Source of the DNA: Cudoniella acicularis
Lineage: Eukaryota > Ascomycota > Leotiomycetes > Helotiales > Helotiaceae
Assembly: GCA_013054445.1 (NCBI GenBank)
Contig: JAAMPI010000025.1
Coordinates: 1-64,000 of the forward strand
DNA length: 64,000 bases
Direction: 5' to 3'
Shown here: piece by piece, positions 1 to 10,275 of the stretch
Layout: the number at the start of each line of letters is the position of its first letter
Position numbering within the stretch: the stretch's first letter is position 1
Made by a program: the position numbers and the translations under genes
Notes under the pieces: generated by a model
What the model saw: only the letters and a program-made list of their open reading frames with translations
Told to the model about the DNA's origin: nothing
Database searches by the model: none

Positions 1-83
1 AGAGACTCGTACGACGAGCTAGACGACGATATAGCACTTCCTATACGCTTAAGGGTAAGCTTTTTTAGAGGGGGGGGGGGTGA
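1..83 (+). mobile_element. Possible 3' end of an LTR retroelement with polypurine tract
   Basis: The first 60 bases are open in one frame and are followed at about 66-80 by AGAG plus a run of G, directly before the LTR-like repeat at 84. A purine tract next to a TG...CA repeat is what the 3' end of an LTR retrotransposon looks like. If so, the element's coding part lies left of the window. The stretch is too short to identify a domain. Confidence 0.4.
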
Positions 84-316
84 TGTTACAGACCTGGTTT
101 GACGCGTCTCCCTCACCTGACGCGCCCCCCTCACCTGACGCGTCCCCCTTGTCACGTGTCCTAGTCCGTGCTAGACTCACCTCCTGTATATAAGGCCCCT
201 TTAGGGCCACCTCTCTTCTTCTCTCCTTAGCTTAGTTTCTTCGAGAATACAGCACCTTCTTACAAATACTTCCCTACGTGACGTCAGGGCCCTAGTGCCT
301 TTATAGAGCTATAACA
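84..316 (+). repeat. LTR-like repeat, plus orientation
   Basis: It starts TGTTACAG (84-91) and ends with CTATAACA (309-316), an imperfect terminal inversion typical of LTRs. It contains a TATATAAGG promoter-like motif near 186 followed by a pyrimidine-rich leader. The central part matches, in inverted orientation, the copy at 7704-7969 (shared: CACCTCCTGTATATAAGGCC, the CT-rich block and CTACGTGACGTCAGGGCCCT). No target duplication is visible, as expected if this is the 3' LTR of an element continuing to the left. Confidence 0.65.
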
Positions 317-2373
317 AATACTAAATTTGATAAGTGCTATAAGTTAAGGGGCAAAAGGCTTTGCGGCAAGGGATTAGCTACTATAAAGTGATGTTGCTTT
401 TGGGTATTATAGTATGTCTTTGACTGGGATAGTTCCAAATTATATTCTCGATCTTACTCTGGTGTCGAACCGTTCCCACCTAACGGTAGCTAAACGGATA
501 GGTTCGTAGAGGACACTATGTATAGCCATTGAGTCTTTATCCTCCTATAAGGCCTGGAAATATCCTCCTCTTGCGTCAAGACTTCCTCACCTTCCGCTAG
601 AACCTTTTAATATTGCTCACAAAACTGTAGTATAATGCCTGGTGTTACCCTGTTCTTTACTAACAGATTAGCGACGACCTTTGGATGGCAAAGGGGGACC
701 ACCTGAGGCAGCTATTAACGCTATGGATAGGATAATTGATAGTATAAGCAAGACCGCGGAATTTTTGGGTTGGTGTGACGGGTTGAGACCCGTAGAGAGA
801 CTTAGTGCCAGGCACCTGCGTTGCCCTGACAACAGGCCCGTACGGAACACAAATAACTGCTCGGAGCCCGGACTTAGCTTTCTCTCCTTAGATTCTTGTA
901 TTTAGGGAAACCATTTGCTTGAGCATAGCACTGCCGACCCGTGACAGTGCCGTCCCCCCCTATACGCCACACCCCATTAAAAAAACCAACGACGACGACA
1001 AATGCGACAAGAACAAGCCCTTCTAATGGGTTAATAGCGGTTACAATAGTTGGGCTGTTGTTACACGGGTTATTGCTTAACCCTCCCCTTTTCCCGGCTC
1101 GCTTAAGCCCCTTTTTGACGTACTTGGAGTTATAAGCCGTAACCTAGAGTTAGCAAAGGCGTCCAAAAAGCGGAATTAATTAACTGAGTTGAATTACCCT
1201 TGTCTTCAGTTGTGGCCCGTTCACCCTCCATACATTTTAAATCAATTCAGTTCTGAATTAATTCGGGAATTATGGTTAGGGAGGGGCAGCATCGTGGTAT
1301 TGATAACTGCTCCCCCAGCTAAGCTAAACCTAATCGAGACTAGTCCGTACATTTACCGAGACCAAGCGAGGTTACGTGATTCTAGATGCGATACGCCGCC
1401 AGCGTACTGTACCAACATCATCCTTGGGTCTTCCCCTTGGGGTTGGGACGCTAACCACACTCGATTGAAGACTCCATGAAAAATATGCTTGGAGGATATA
1501 AAGGTCATTTTCCATGGCCAGCAGAAGCAATAACACAACGAAAGTGGGAAACGTTGCATAACCGACCAAAACAGTACATTAACATTGCTGCCAACATTTG
1601 GCAGTTTATAGCGACAACGTATCCAAGATGTGACGACATTTGAAAATAAATGTAGTAATTCACTATTAGGGAATGGAAGGCGAAACGTTGAGGCAGAACG
1701 AGGAGAAATCATCGCGTTGGGTAATCTCCTCTCTATCAGCATCTATTTAGATCGACCTCGAAATATTCTCCGCCAATAACAGAACGCACAATAGAGGATT
1801 TCGAGAACGGAAAACATATTCAGTTACTACTTGAAAGCAACGGCTTATTCTAAAGTTACTTATGGAGACCCAAGCAGACCAGTTCTCAAGACAACTCTAG
1901 GTCCTCACCTTGGATGGTGAGAAAGTGCCTTGATTCGAAATCTGAATATTTTTATTCTCAATGCTGTCGCTCAGGCGTGACTGGCTAGGCACTGCGAATG
2001 GCCCACCAACGCGGTTCTGTTCGCTACAAGATTCACGAGTTACGAGAGACGAGTTTGATTATTTATCAGCAACCCCGGACTTTAAGCTCTACGTATGCAT
2101 ATCTGTCGCCTGATTGCTTCTTATTAATCAACGTAAGTTCATTTAAGCGCTCGGGTAGCTTTGGAATCAAGAAACACGCCGCTTGGTAAACATGCTGCTT
2201 GGTAATCAGACACAAATTAACTCCGATGAGTGAAGCGAAAGCGCCAGTGCTTCGTCAAGAGGGTTGAATCTATAAATTAGTCGTTCAATCGCGTGAAGGG
2301 GTTCCTCCTTTCCTCATTAAAACCCTTCCCATATCACTTGACGTCGGACCAGAATATCATCCATCAACTCAAA
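317..2373. other. Gene-free stretch, transposon-derived or decayed sequence
   Basis: Only short, compositionally odd open frames occur here and none resembles a known family. The sequence is rich in TA dinucleotides and broken frames, like neighbouring decayed transposons. The last part contains the promoter and leader of the dehydrogenase gene that starts at 2374. Confidence 0.5.
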
Positions 2374-3294
2374 ATGACTAGCCAAAAGCCCGACTTCTTG
2401 CCAACCTTCACCAAGACTTGGAACACTTCTCCCACGCCATCCATCTCCCCAACACGACCTGAGCTCTCTGCCAAGGGGAAAGTTGTCGTTATCACGGGTG
2501 GTGGAACTGGTATCGGAGCATCAATCGCTTTGTCCTTCGCCAAAGCCGGAGCATCAGCCATCGGTCTCGTAGCTCGACGAGCAGAAAAACTCCAGGAAAC
2601 TCAAGCAGCGATCCAAAAAGCGGTCCCTGGTGCCAAGATTCAATATGCTCTTGCAGATGTAGCCGACTTGTCCGCTCTTCAGAGCGCTTTCCAGGAACTC
2701 TCTTCCTCTTTCGGAAAGATCGACGAATTAGTCTTCAGTGCAGGTTACCTTAACAATCCGGCTACGATCATGGATTCAGACCCCGAGGATTGGTGGAAGA
2801 CTGAAAAGATTACGATTCTTGGGATCTTCAACACCATACGTGCTTTTGTTCCTCTGGCCTCCTCGGACGCTCAATTGATTAACATTACGAGTGCCATTGC
2901 GCATATACCATCGACGACGTTCTTTGGGATGTCGGCTCACGCATCAAGCAAGATCGCAAGCGCCAAGATAGTGGAGTTTGCTGGTAATGAATTGAAGGAC
3001 AAAGGCATCAGGGTTGTCAATGTCCAGCCGGGAGTGGTGTCAACTGATACGAACACTCGATTTGGTTTGGATACTGGTAGGTTTCTCTTCCACAATTAAC
3101 GAGAAAGAGAGCTAACAGTAGCAGTTGAGCTTCCAGGTAATTTTTGCGTCTGGCTTGCGAGTAAAGAGGCAACGTTCTTGAATGGGAAGTTTGTTTTTGT
3201 CAATTGGGATGTTGACGAGTTAAAGCAGAGGATGGAAGAGATTGAGAAGAATCCTACACTGCTGACTTTGACGCTTGAGGGGCCAGTGTTCTGA
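2374..3294 (+). CDS. Short-chain dehydrogenase/reductase (SDR) with His in place of the catalytic Tyr
   Basis: The gene has two exons, 2374-3076 and 3125-3294, joined over a 48-bp GT-AG intron, and encodes 290 aa. The NAD(P)-binding Rossmann motif TGGGTGIG is at residues 41-48, a Ser at about 173 (NITSA) fits the catalytic Ser, and the C-terminal VNVQPGVV block is typical of SDRs. At the YxxxK site the protein reads HASSK (189-193), so the catalytic Tyr is replaced by His; the codon is CAC at 2938-2940, one base from TAC. An in-frame ATG at 2293 would add 27 residues, but the ATG at 2374 has a good AAA context and starts a normal SDR N-terminus. The protein is probably soluble and the substrate is unknown. 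It is either an enzyme with altered chemistry, an inactive homologue, or the result of a point mutation. Confidence 0.88.
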
Positions 3295-3562
3295 GAGTAA
3301 GGAATGAAGTCGAGTCCGTGGCGGGGTATCAGCGTAGCAGAAAGTGATTTTTCATAAGAGCAACCTCGGGAGTTTCTTTACCACACTGGCTTGTTCTCAC
3401 TTCCTTTGTACGTACTTTGAGATCTCTTGAAGTCAGTAAAGTAGAAGCAAACTGAGGTACGAAGAGAAGGTATCACATTTGCATCCTCAGTTCAGAGCTT
3501 AACTGCTTCGGGACGCACTCCATCTCGAAATCTTAGAGTTCTGTTTCGAAAACAATATTCTC

Positions 3563-3988
3563 CTATGTCGTCTCCCCTCTCATACCTCCCACAAGCTCCA
3601 GCCTTGCGATGTAGCAGTGTTCGCCCCACTCATCCCCTTTCCCCAATGTACCCAAGGCTTTCTTGTACCGGTCGTACCACTTGTCGTCATCCTTCCGAGC
3701 AACCTTCTGAAATATCTTCTTGAGGTTCTCAGCCTTCGCCTTACATGACTCTAGGATGGGCTCCAATGCCTCCTGTGCCGTCTCGTTGAGCGACTGCATC
3801 CTCTCTGTAGCGCTGCGGAGGATTTCGATGACTAGTGGCAGTCGTGCAGCCACTTGGCGAAATGCCTCTGGCTGACCTTTCGCGTCTTTGGCGGCATTAT
3901 ATACAGTTTTCGTTGCCTCGATAATTGAGATCACGCCTGAAATGAGGCCAACAACGAACGCAGCCTCGGTGCCGGACATGATGGGCAA
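3563..3988 (-). CDS. Orphan SesA/NACHT-type N-terminal domain protein (truncated NLR remnant)
   Basis: This single-exon 141-aa ORF starts at 3988 or at the second Met at 3979. The first 110 residues match the helical N-terminal domain of fungal NLR/STAND proteins (SesA-like): GLISGVISIIEATKTVYNAAKD, then EAFRQVAARLPLVIEIL and an amphipathic KAENLKKIFQKV helix. In full-length relatives this domain precedes a NACHT or NB-ARC ATPase and repeats and acts in heterokaryon incompatibility or cell death. Here the similarity stops after LGKGDEW and the frame ends about 20 residues later, with no ATPase on either strand nearby. It may be a stand-alone small domain or the 5' stump of a lost NLR; flanking transposon debris favours a stump. 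Confidence 0.6.
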   Translation of the reverse strand: MPIMSGTEAAFVVGLISGVISIIEATKTVYNAAKDAKGQPEAFRQVAARLPLVIEILRSATERMQSLNETAQEALEPILESCKAKAENLKKIFQKVARKDDDKWYDRYKKALGTLGKGDEWGEHCYIARLELVGGMRGETT

Positions 3989-4523
3989 CTTACGCCGATT
4001 TTAGTGGGCGTATCAGGCTGTTAATGCACTGGAACAATTTATGAGTATTTGACAAGACGGGAAAGTCGGCTTTTGGACCTACATAACGGGACGAGGCTGC
4101 TGGATAAGATTAAGGATGCACAGTGCTGTTGAGTGTTTAGAGCGTCTGGGAAAGAGCGAGGCTCGGAAAACTCGCTACCAGAAGCGGATTATGAGTTTTC
4201 TTAGAGTCCTGCGCAGCCAGTGAAGCAGCGCATCATTATGCATGTTCTCGGTGAACTCCAGCGAATGGTCTGCAAGAGGATTTGTAGTGTTGGTCTGAAG
4301 TCAGGCTGGCGACAGGGCTACGTTGTGTGGCTAGCTGGCTTGCTGTGGTTTGCGTGGAAGACCACCTCTGGAAGGCTGGACATTACCCAGCGTTATTTTT
4401 AGCTAAGCACTTCTGACCATGCTGGTGATGTGGCAGCGAGCAGAGCCGTAACACTTGCTTGCGGCGTAATCTCAGGACTTGGTTCCCTTGTTAATCAGCT
4501 CAGCAGCCCTACAATAACCTACA
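3989..4523. other. Intergenic stretch without a supported gene
   Basis: It contains the upstream region of the SesA-type ORF and the 5' flank of the transposase remnant. A short open frame at 4220-4402 shows no recognisable domain. No clear terminal inverted repeat of the downstream transposon was found here. Confidence 0.5.
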
Positions 4524-5498
4524 ATGGCGCCGAATCTTGCACTGTCTCAGCATGAGCAGATTCGAGATATGATTATTAGTAAGTTTGCTAATGCCATAAT
4601 TGCGAGAACTGTCTATTGCAGTACCCGCTCCGTCTAGACGATACGATCGAACCTACGATGCTTTGGAACCACTAAAGCACCCCCGAACGGGGTCGGACGG
4701 CGTAGAACAATTACACCTCCTATGCTAAATTCATTACTTGAGCGACTTATCGAGAAACCCGAACTATACTAAGACGAGATGGCCATGTTTCTCTACGATG
4801 AGTTCGGGGTTGTAGTAACAACTCCTACTATCAGTAGGGCCTTAGCATTAGCGGGCTAGTCTAAGAAAGCTGCGCGCCGCGTTGTAAAGAAGCGAAACGC
4901 AGACCTACGAGATTTTTATCTCTATAATCTATCGGAGTTCCGTTTATATCACTTGGTTTATATTAACGAGTCTAGATATCACAATCGGATTAGGTTCAGG
5001 TGGACTAGATGGTCTCCTTTAGGAGTGATGCCGGTACAAATTTCTCGGCAGTACCGTGATCAAAGGCATTAGATCTTGCCGGCATATATATAAGATGGCA
5101 TTATACTCGCGCGCGTATTTTAGGGATTAACAGATACCGCCGTCTTTAAGGATTTTATTAAGCAGTTGCTATATTATTGCGGTAGGTAGCCTGAGCCGAA
5201 GTCTGTCCTAATTATGGATAATGCTTCGTTCTATCATTTAATCAGAATTAAGCAGCTATATAGGAAGGCTAGGGTAAAGTTACTCTATCTGCCGCCTAAT
5301 TCGCCTAACCTAAATCCTATTAAAGAGTTCTTTATAGAATTAAAGATGTTTATCAAACGGAACTAGTAACGTTATATAGATGATCCTAGACAAGACTTTA
5401 AAGCATTCTTAGAGTGGTGTATCGACACTATAGGGGTAAGGAAGTCAAGCGCCGAGGGGCATTTTCGACATTCTAGGCTATCTATAGACAAACCGTAA
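4524..5498 (+). pseudogene. Decayed Tc1/mariner-family DDE transposase
   Basis: The sequence begins MAPNLALSQHEQIRDMIIS at 4524, followed by an apparent 44-bp intron (GTAAGT...TTGCAG) and then pieces of the fungal Tc1/mariner transposase: LYDEFGVVVTTPTISRAL, KKAARRVVKKRNADLRDFYL, the first catalytic region VYINES (normally VDES), RWSPLGVMPVQ, the second catalytic segment SVLIMDNASFYH and the third block LPPNSPNLNPIKEFFIELK. It ends near EGHFRHSRLSIDKP. Several stops and many changes to A/T break the frame, consistent with RIP. No TIR or TA flank could be placed. Confidence 0.8.
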
Positions 5499-5529
5499 AA
5501 GCAAACCGTATAAATTTAGTCTTAAGAAA

Positions 5530-6369
5530 TCCGCTCTTATTCTAACTTATATTGTTTAGCCTATCTCTTGATATCGCGAACAAATCGCTATACAATTCTA
5601 ATCTTTATTCCCTTATTAATATAAAATTGAGCATTTTGTTCCTTATAAATCAACTCTAGGTCGGGACCTTTAGCCAACGTTAACTAGTATACCTTTTAGT
5701 ATTCTATCTTAAGGGACTTATTAGTGACGCGAGAATACTACTATTCACTATACTTCCTAATAGCAACGTCCAGTTGTCCTAGAATCTCAAGAGGGCTAGA
5801 AGGCTTAGATAGTACTATTTCTGTTAAGGTTTAGATTTAAGAGGGCAGAATATTAGTAATGTTAATAGGTAGAGGACTAGCCACTGTCGAAGCTCTACGT
5901 TTCCGCTGCCGTTCTATATCTTATTGTTCTTTAGTATAGAGTTGTTTACGAATATCGTCTAGTATATCATCGTGAGTCTCTAGGGTCCCGCCTTCTTCCA
6001 CGTGCCTAATAAGGCCTTTCAGGTAGTGTTTCTTGCCGGTATTATCACGCTAATAATAAGGTCCTAAGTTGTAAGGTGGCCTAGGACATCGTATAAGGTT
6101 GTAGATATTACGCTAGACTGATGGCTAACTAGTAGCATCCTCTTTAGTATCAAGCTATATAGCTCGCTTAGCGAGTATGTATTAAGAGCACCCTCTTTTA
6201 GTACTTTACCGAGTTGATGCCACCGCCGTATCACTAGTCTCTCTATATTTAAACAATATATCGATCCTAAGTCTCTTTCTAACACGGAGTAGAGGGCTCT
6301 AAGTTTCGAGCTACTTCTCGAGGACTTTCTAGTTAATATCGAGGTCATCGAACCGCTTATTAACATCAC
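5530..6369 (-). pseudogene. Decayed unclassified ORF, probably transposon-associated
   Basis: Read on the minus strand, the stretch stays in one frame for long runs interrupted mainly by TAG and TGA. Readable blocks include KKHYLKGLIRHVEEGGTLET, THDDILDDIRKQLYTKEQ and DLELIYKEQNAQFYINKGI. Most interrupting codons would become Gln, Arg or Trp by reversing a transition, which fits RIP. An alternative frame (6064-6369) stays open for 101 codons without a recognisable domain. I do not assign a family; it looks like a repeated fungal protein, possibly carried by a transposon. Confidence 0.35.
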
Positions 6370-7373
6370 GCTCTATACGGTCTGTGACGGACACTACGAC
6401 AATCGTTTCGTCCGCGCTAAACCACTTGTTCTACGGTAACTTTCGAGCCGAAAGCTTATCGAGTCTCGGTCGTAGGACTGTCGTCTAGAAAGCACTAGGA
6501 GCAAGGATAAGATCCGGTTCTATTTCCTTTGCAATTAGCTTCTTTTCGACTATTAACTTCTATTTAATGGAGTAATAGATTTATGTTGGCGGGTGCTCAT
6601 CATAAGCATTGTCCTCATTCTAATCAGCTAGCTATAGCAGCGGCAGAGTGCCTGGACCATGATGTATTTGGCTTCGACGAGATAAGACGACATCGAGAGT
6701 GTTTGTTCCGTCATATAGCGGCCTATCAGCAGTGTCAAACGACAGCTCCTGCAGATGTTTAGAGTTGCTCATGGTTGATCGACAAGGCTCGCACTGTAGA
6801 GGAGGCTACTCTCGATCGTCGTTGACGCCACGTAGCCACGCAATAATTTAGCCGAATATTAGCCGCGCTAATGATTCATGCCGGCCGAACGACTGATTTC
6901 CATTGTGATATTCGCCTCAAAAATACAGTATGGATACCAACGGCAACACATGGACAGGTACTCTGAATTACACACTGATCTGAGTGTCATTCGTCGCCTT
7001 GTTCTACTTCAACATCAGCCTCCCCAGGAAGTTGTATAGGTCTGGGTGCTCTCTATTCTACCCAACTACCGTGTGAGTAATTCGAGCCATGGAGTCTTTC
7101 AACGCCCTAATAGATCCCACGCAACAAAACCATTCGGAGGGTAATATTCATTAGTGGCCTCTAGAGCCCTCTACCTGTCTAACGAGTTACCTATATACCC
7201 TATAAGTTTCTAGGGCCAGTTTTGGCTCCTTCGTCCTTTGGGTACCCATTTCGGCTCCTTACCCTAACAAGTTAGAGCCAATTTAGGCTCAACACGGTTG
7301 TTTAATAACTTAAAGTTAGCTTTAAGTTCTATTTAGCAAATGCTTCTTATCACTTCAATTCGGCAAGCATTAA
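6370..7373. other. Gene-free, AT-skewed repeat-derived stretch
   Basis: No open frame with a recognisable domain is present on either strand. The sequence has the TA-rich texture of the surrounding decayed transposons. Confidence 0.5.
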
Positions 7374-7515
7374 TGTGACAGCGCTGACAGTAAAGTAGTT
7401 CTATTACTTAGAATGCTAAGGTAAAGAGCTCAGACGAGGTCTGAAACGAGGTTATATACACGATATAAGGTCACGTGATCGGTCCTGACCAGACCCCTGA
7501 ACCAGATCTGTGACA
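7374..7515 (-). repeat. Solo LTR, 142 bp, with perfect 5-bp target-site duplication
   Basis: The repeat begins TGTGACAG (7374-7381) and ends CTGTGACA (7508-7515), a perfect 8-bp terminal inversion. It is flanked on both sides by ATTAA (7369-7373 and 7516-7520), exactly a 5-bp target duplication. In minus orientation it starts TGTCACAGATCTGGTTC, like the repeat at 84, and has TATATAACC as a TATA-like motif. A solo LTR left by LTR-LTR recombination is the simplest reading; a small non-autonomous element is possible. Confidence 0.75.
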
Positions 7516-7703
7516 ATTAACCTACTAAGCAGTAACTATCATTTCTATTACTAAAAATGTTTCTAGGATTTAGGATCATAGCCGTAGGGCCAAAGAGATC
7601 TGATAGAAGGTTAGGAGCAAGAGGATACTACGGCAGTAGTATAACGCTAGGAAAGCCTAAATAAATGTCTCGTAGGAAGGCTTTAAGCGCAAAACTAGAT
7701 AAC

Positions 7704-7969
7704 TGTTACAGCTCTGCAAAGTCACGAGGGCCCTGACGTCACGTAGGGGCGTATTTGCAAGAAGTGCTGTATTCACGAAGAAACTAAGCTAAGGAGAGAA
7801 GAAGGAGAGGTGGCCTTGAAGGGGCCTTATATACAGGAGGTGAGTACTGGTAAGCGAGGTCACGTGATAAGGGGTCAGGGGAACGTGTCGCAGCCTCCTG
7901 TCGCATATAGCGCCACACTGTCTGAGTCTCACTAGTCACAGGACTGTGCGTTGCACTAGGTCTGTGACA
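7704..7969 (-). repeat. LTR-like repeat, minus orientation, related to 84-316
   Basis: On the plus strand it runs from TGTTACAG (7704-7711) to CTGTGACA (7962-7969). Its reverse complement matches 84-316 through the TATATAAGGCC promoter-like core, the pyrimidine-rich leader, and the CTACGTGACGTCAGGGCCCT block to the terminal AGAGCTGTAACA. The flanks (ATAAC and CTTAC) are not a clean duplication. It is inverted relative to the copy at 84, so the two are not the paired LTRs of one element. Confidence 0.65.
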
Positions 7970-8141
7970 CTTACTCGTTTAATAAAATTAATAATATAAA
8001 AAACACTTTTTGTAAAAATAATAAAACAAGTATTAGAAATAACTATATATAACTTTTGCAAGAAGTTTAAACTAAAGTTTTTTGTCGGGTTTTAAATCTT
8101 AATTAGATCTTAACCATTTTTAATACAATTCCTTTGTACCC

Positions 8142-8308
8142 TGTGACGGCCGCATCGGCCTCACATATTTCCACGTGACTCATGGTCAGGTGACCCTGCC
8201 GGTGTATATAGTTTCGAGTTCCTCTTAGACTCTCTTGCTTCCTCGCTTTTAGATTCTCTTAATTTACGCTGTTTATCCTACCTCTGTCGAGCGGTGACCG
8301 CCGTCACA
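8142..8308 (+). repeat. Second LTR-like family member, 167 bp
   Basis: It begins TGTGACGGC (8142-8150) and ends GCCGTCACA (8300-8308), a perfect 9-bp terminal inversion. It carries GTATATAG near 8213 and a CT-rich leader after it, the same layout as the other LTR-like repeats. The flanks TACCC and TAGTC match only in the first two bases, so a target duplication is not supported. Confidence 0.5.
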
Positions 8309-10275
8309 TAGTCCAGCTTGCCGCCGAAATAGCTCTGCTTCGTATACTTGCGTGACTTTTCTACTAAACCTAGCCATAAATCTTCCCTTAGCCCAGTCTC
8401 GCCGTTGCATGGATCTCACAACAGCTAATAAGCGTGCCTGTTACGTAAAGCTATAGCCGTGGAACTGAGCTACTGAAGGAAGGGGAGGCTACCTGAACGG
8501 GCTTAGCGCGTCACGTGCATATCGCCAAGCCAGAGGCACTCGCTGTACTTCTTTACTATAAGTAGGAAGCCTACCACTTGTAAATAGACTCCAAGCTTTT
8601 ACAGATACACAAAATTACAGTCACACTTGACAGTGCCAGTAACCATAACCCTTCCGTCAAGCAATTCTGCCGCCGAGATGATTTTGCCTTGCCTTATTTT
8701 CATGAATTCTTTGTTTCTCGTGCAAACGGAACGTTGGTATAGATCCTCCTCTGATATGATTTCGCATTTGCACGAGCCTTACCATGCCCATTAAGTACTA
8801 GTTGTCGAAACCCTCGATACAACTTGAATGCCGCGCCGATGTTGCCTGTTCTTACATAAACGATACCTTGCCTAGAAAAGGCACCGGACGTTGAATTCCC
8901 CTGGCACAAACTTGCTGCTAAAATGATTGCACTTCGTCTTGTATGTAGACTGCGAGATTGGGTATGGAGCTCCATGGAGCTCCATTCCTTGTTCACGTGA
9001 TTCCGGCCCGGCTTCTAATTGGTTTAGAGGAGGTGGGCCCCATTTAATTGTACCACGTGACAATGTATTAAGCCAATCAGAGTAGTAGACCGGGCTAAAA
9101 ATAAATTCTTGGCATCCCGTGGAGTAACTCCATAGAGTAATAATCAGGGCAAAACCCCACCCCATGGGGCCCCATCTCGTAATCTACTCGTATGAATGGT
9201 AACATGTTCGTGAGGAGCGCCAGACGCTGACACTTTTTAAAACCTGTGCTATCGTTCTTTCGGGCCTTTGAAACCATACAGAAGCATCTGTCAACGGTTA
9301 TTATAGAGAAGTATCACGTGTATTTGAATACCACTTCTTGTAGCAGAGCAAAAATGAATGAGTACTTAATAGATTAAGGCCTTGTATTCGTATACGACGA
9401 AGCTGAATTTGTAACGGCAAGTAGGAGGCTCGGTCGTCGTTTCGTGCGGCTTTTGCTGACAGGGATCCAAAATCGTCTCTGCGGCATCCTCGTACAGGTG
9501 GGCAGGGGAGCCAGGATTGATTCCCTACTCAACGTCATCACCATCTTGATAGGTTGAAAGAAATAGCTGTGTTCAGGGCAGCAGGCATTAGCAACATCTG
9601 AAAATAGACGATAGGGAAACTGTAACCGATTCACGAGGGGGTCAAAAGAGAGGATCTCCTGAGCATGATCCAGCTGACTCATCAGCGTGCTCAGGACTCG
9701 GGGCTTAGCTCAGGTTAGAGCAGCGGCTGCTCAGGTCCAAAGACGGAAATGGACTTTGGTGAGGTCAAGATTCAGTGCAGATTATGTTAGTAGAAGATGA
9801 GAAGTTGAAATTTGAAATTTCAAATGGCTTTGTGCTTCGCGGAGAGGTCCGAATGAAATTTTCACAATGCAAATATTCTCGTAGATTCCGACTATCTCTA
9901 TAATAGTGGCGGCGAAGAGAATACAAAATGTGGACAAGTCAAACTCTGAACTGCCTTCCTTCCAGGAAACTGAATGGTGGTCAATTCTCTTCCCTGTAGG
10001 TTTTGAAGCCGAGATTTTCATGTTAGTGCTTCATCCCTTTCCGGTTGTGTATAGACTGCGACATAGTTCTTGTTAGTTTATGCTCATGGTATGTTCTAGC
10101 GCTATTTTACCCCAACCTCCCACATTTTATGCCCCCAACCGTTCTCCCATCAATTATTCTTTCTTGATTCTCAATTTTGTCCTTCAATTTTCTAGGTATT
10201 ATCCAAACAGCGACAAGTATATCATCCGCCCCATCTATCAGGAGCAGCGACGCCTGGAAAAGCCAACAAACAATC
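8309..10275. other. Gene-free stretch between LTR debris and the dynamin pseudogene
   Basis: Only short overlapping open frames exist here and none is recognisable. A perfect 18-bp palindrome (GGAGCTCCATGGAGCTCC) lies at 8966-8983. The part after about 10,080 may hold the old promoter of the dynamin-like gene. Confidence 0.5.

Noticed and set aside
84..7969. The two inverted LTR-like copies as the terminal inverted repeats of one giant element
   Set aside because: They have LTR structure (TATA core, leader, TG...CA ends), differ in length and have no matching flanks, so independent insertions are more likely.
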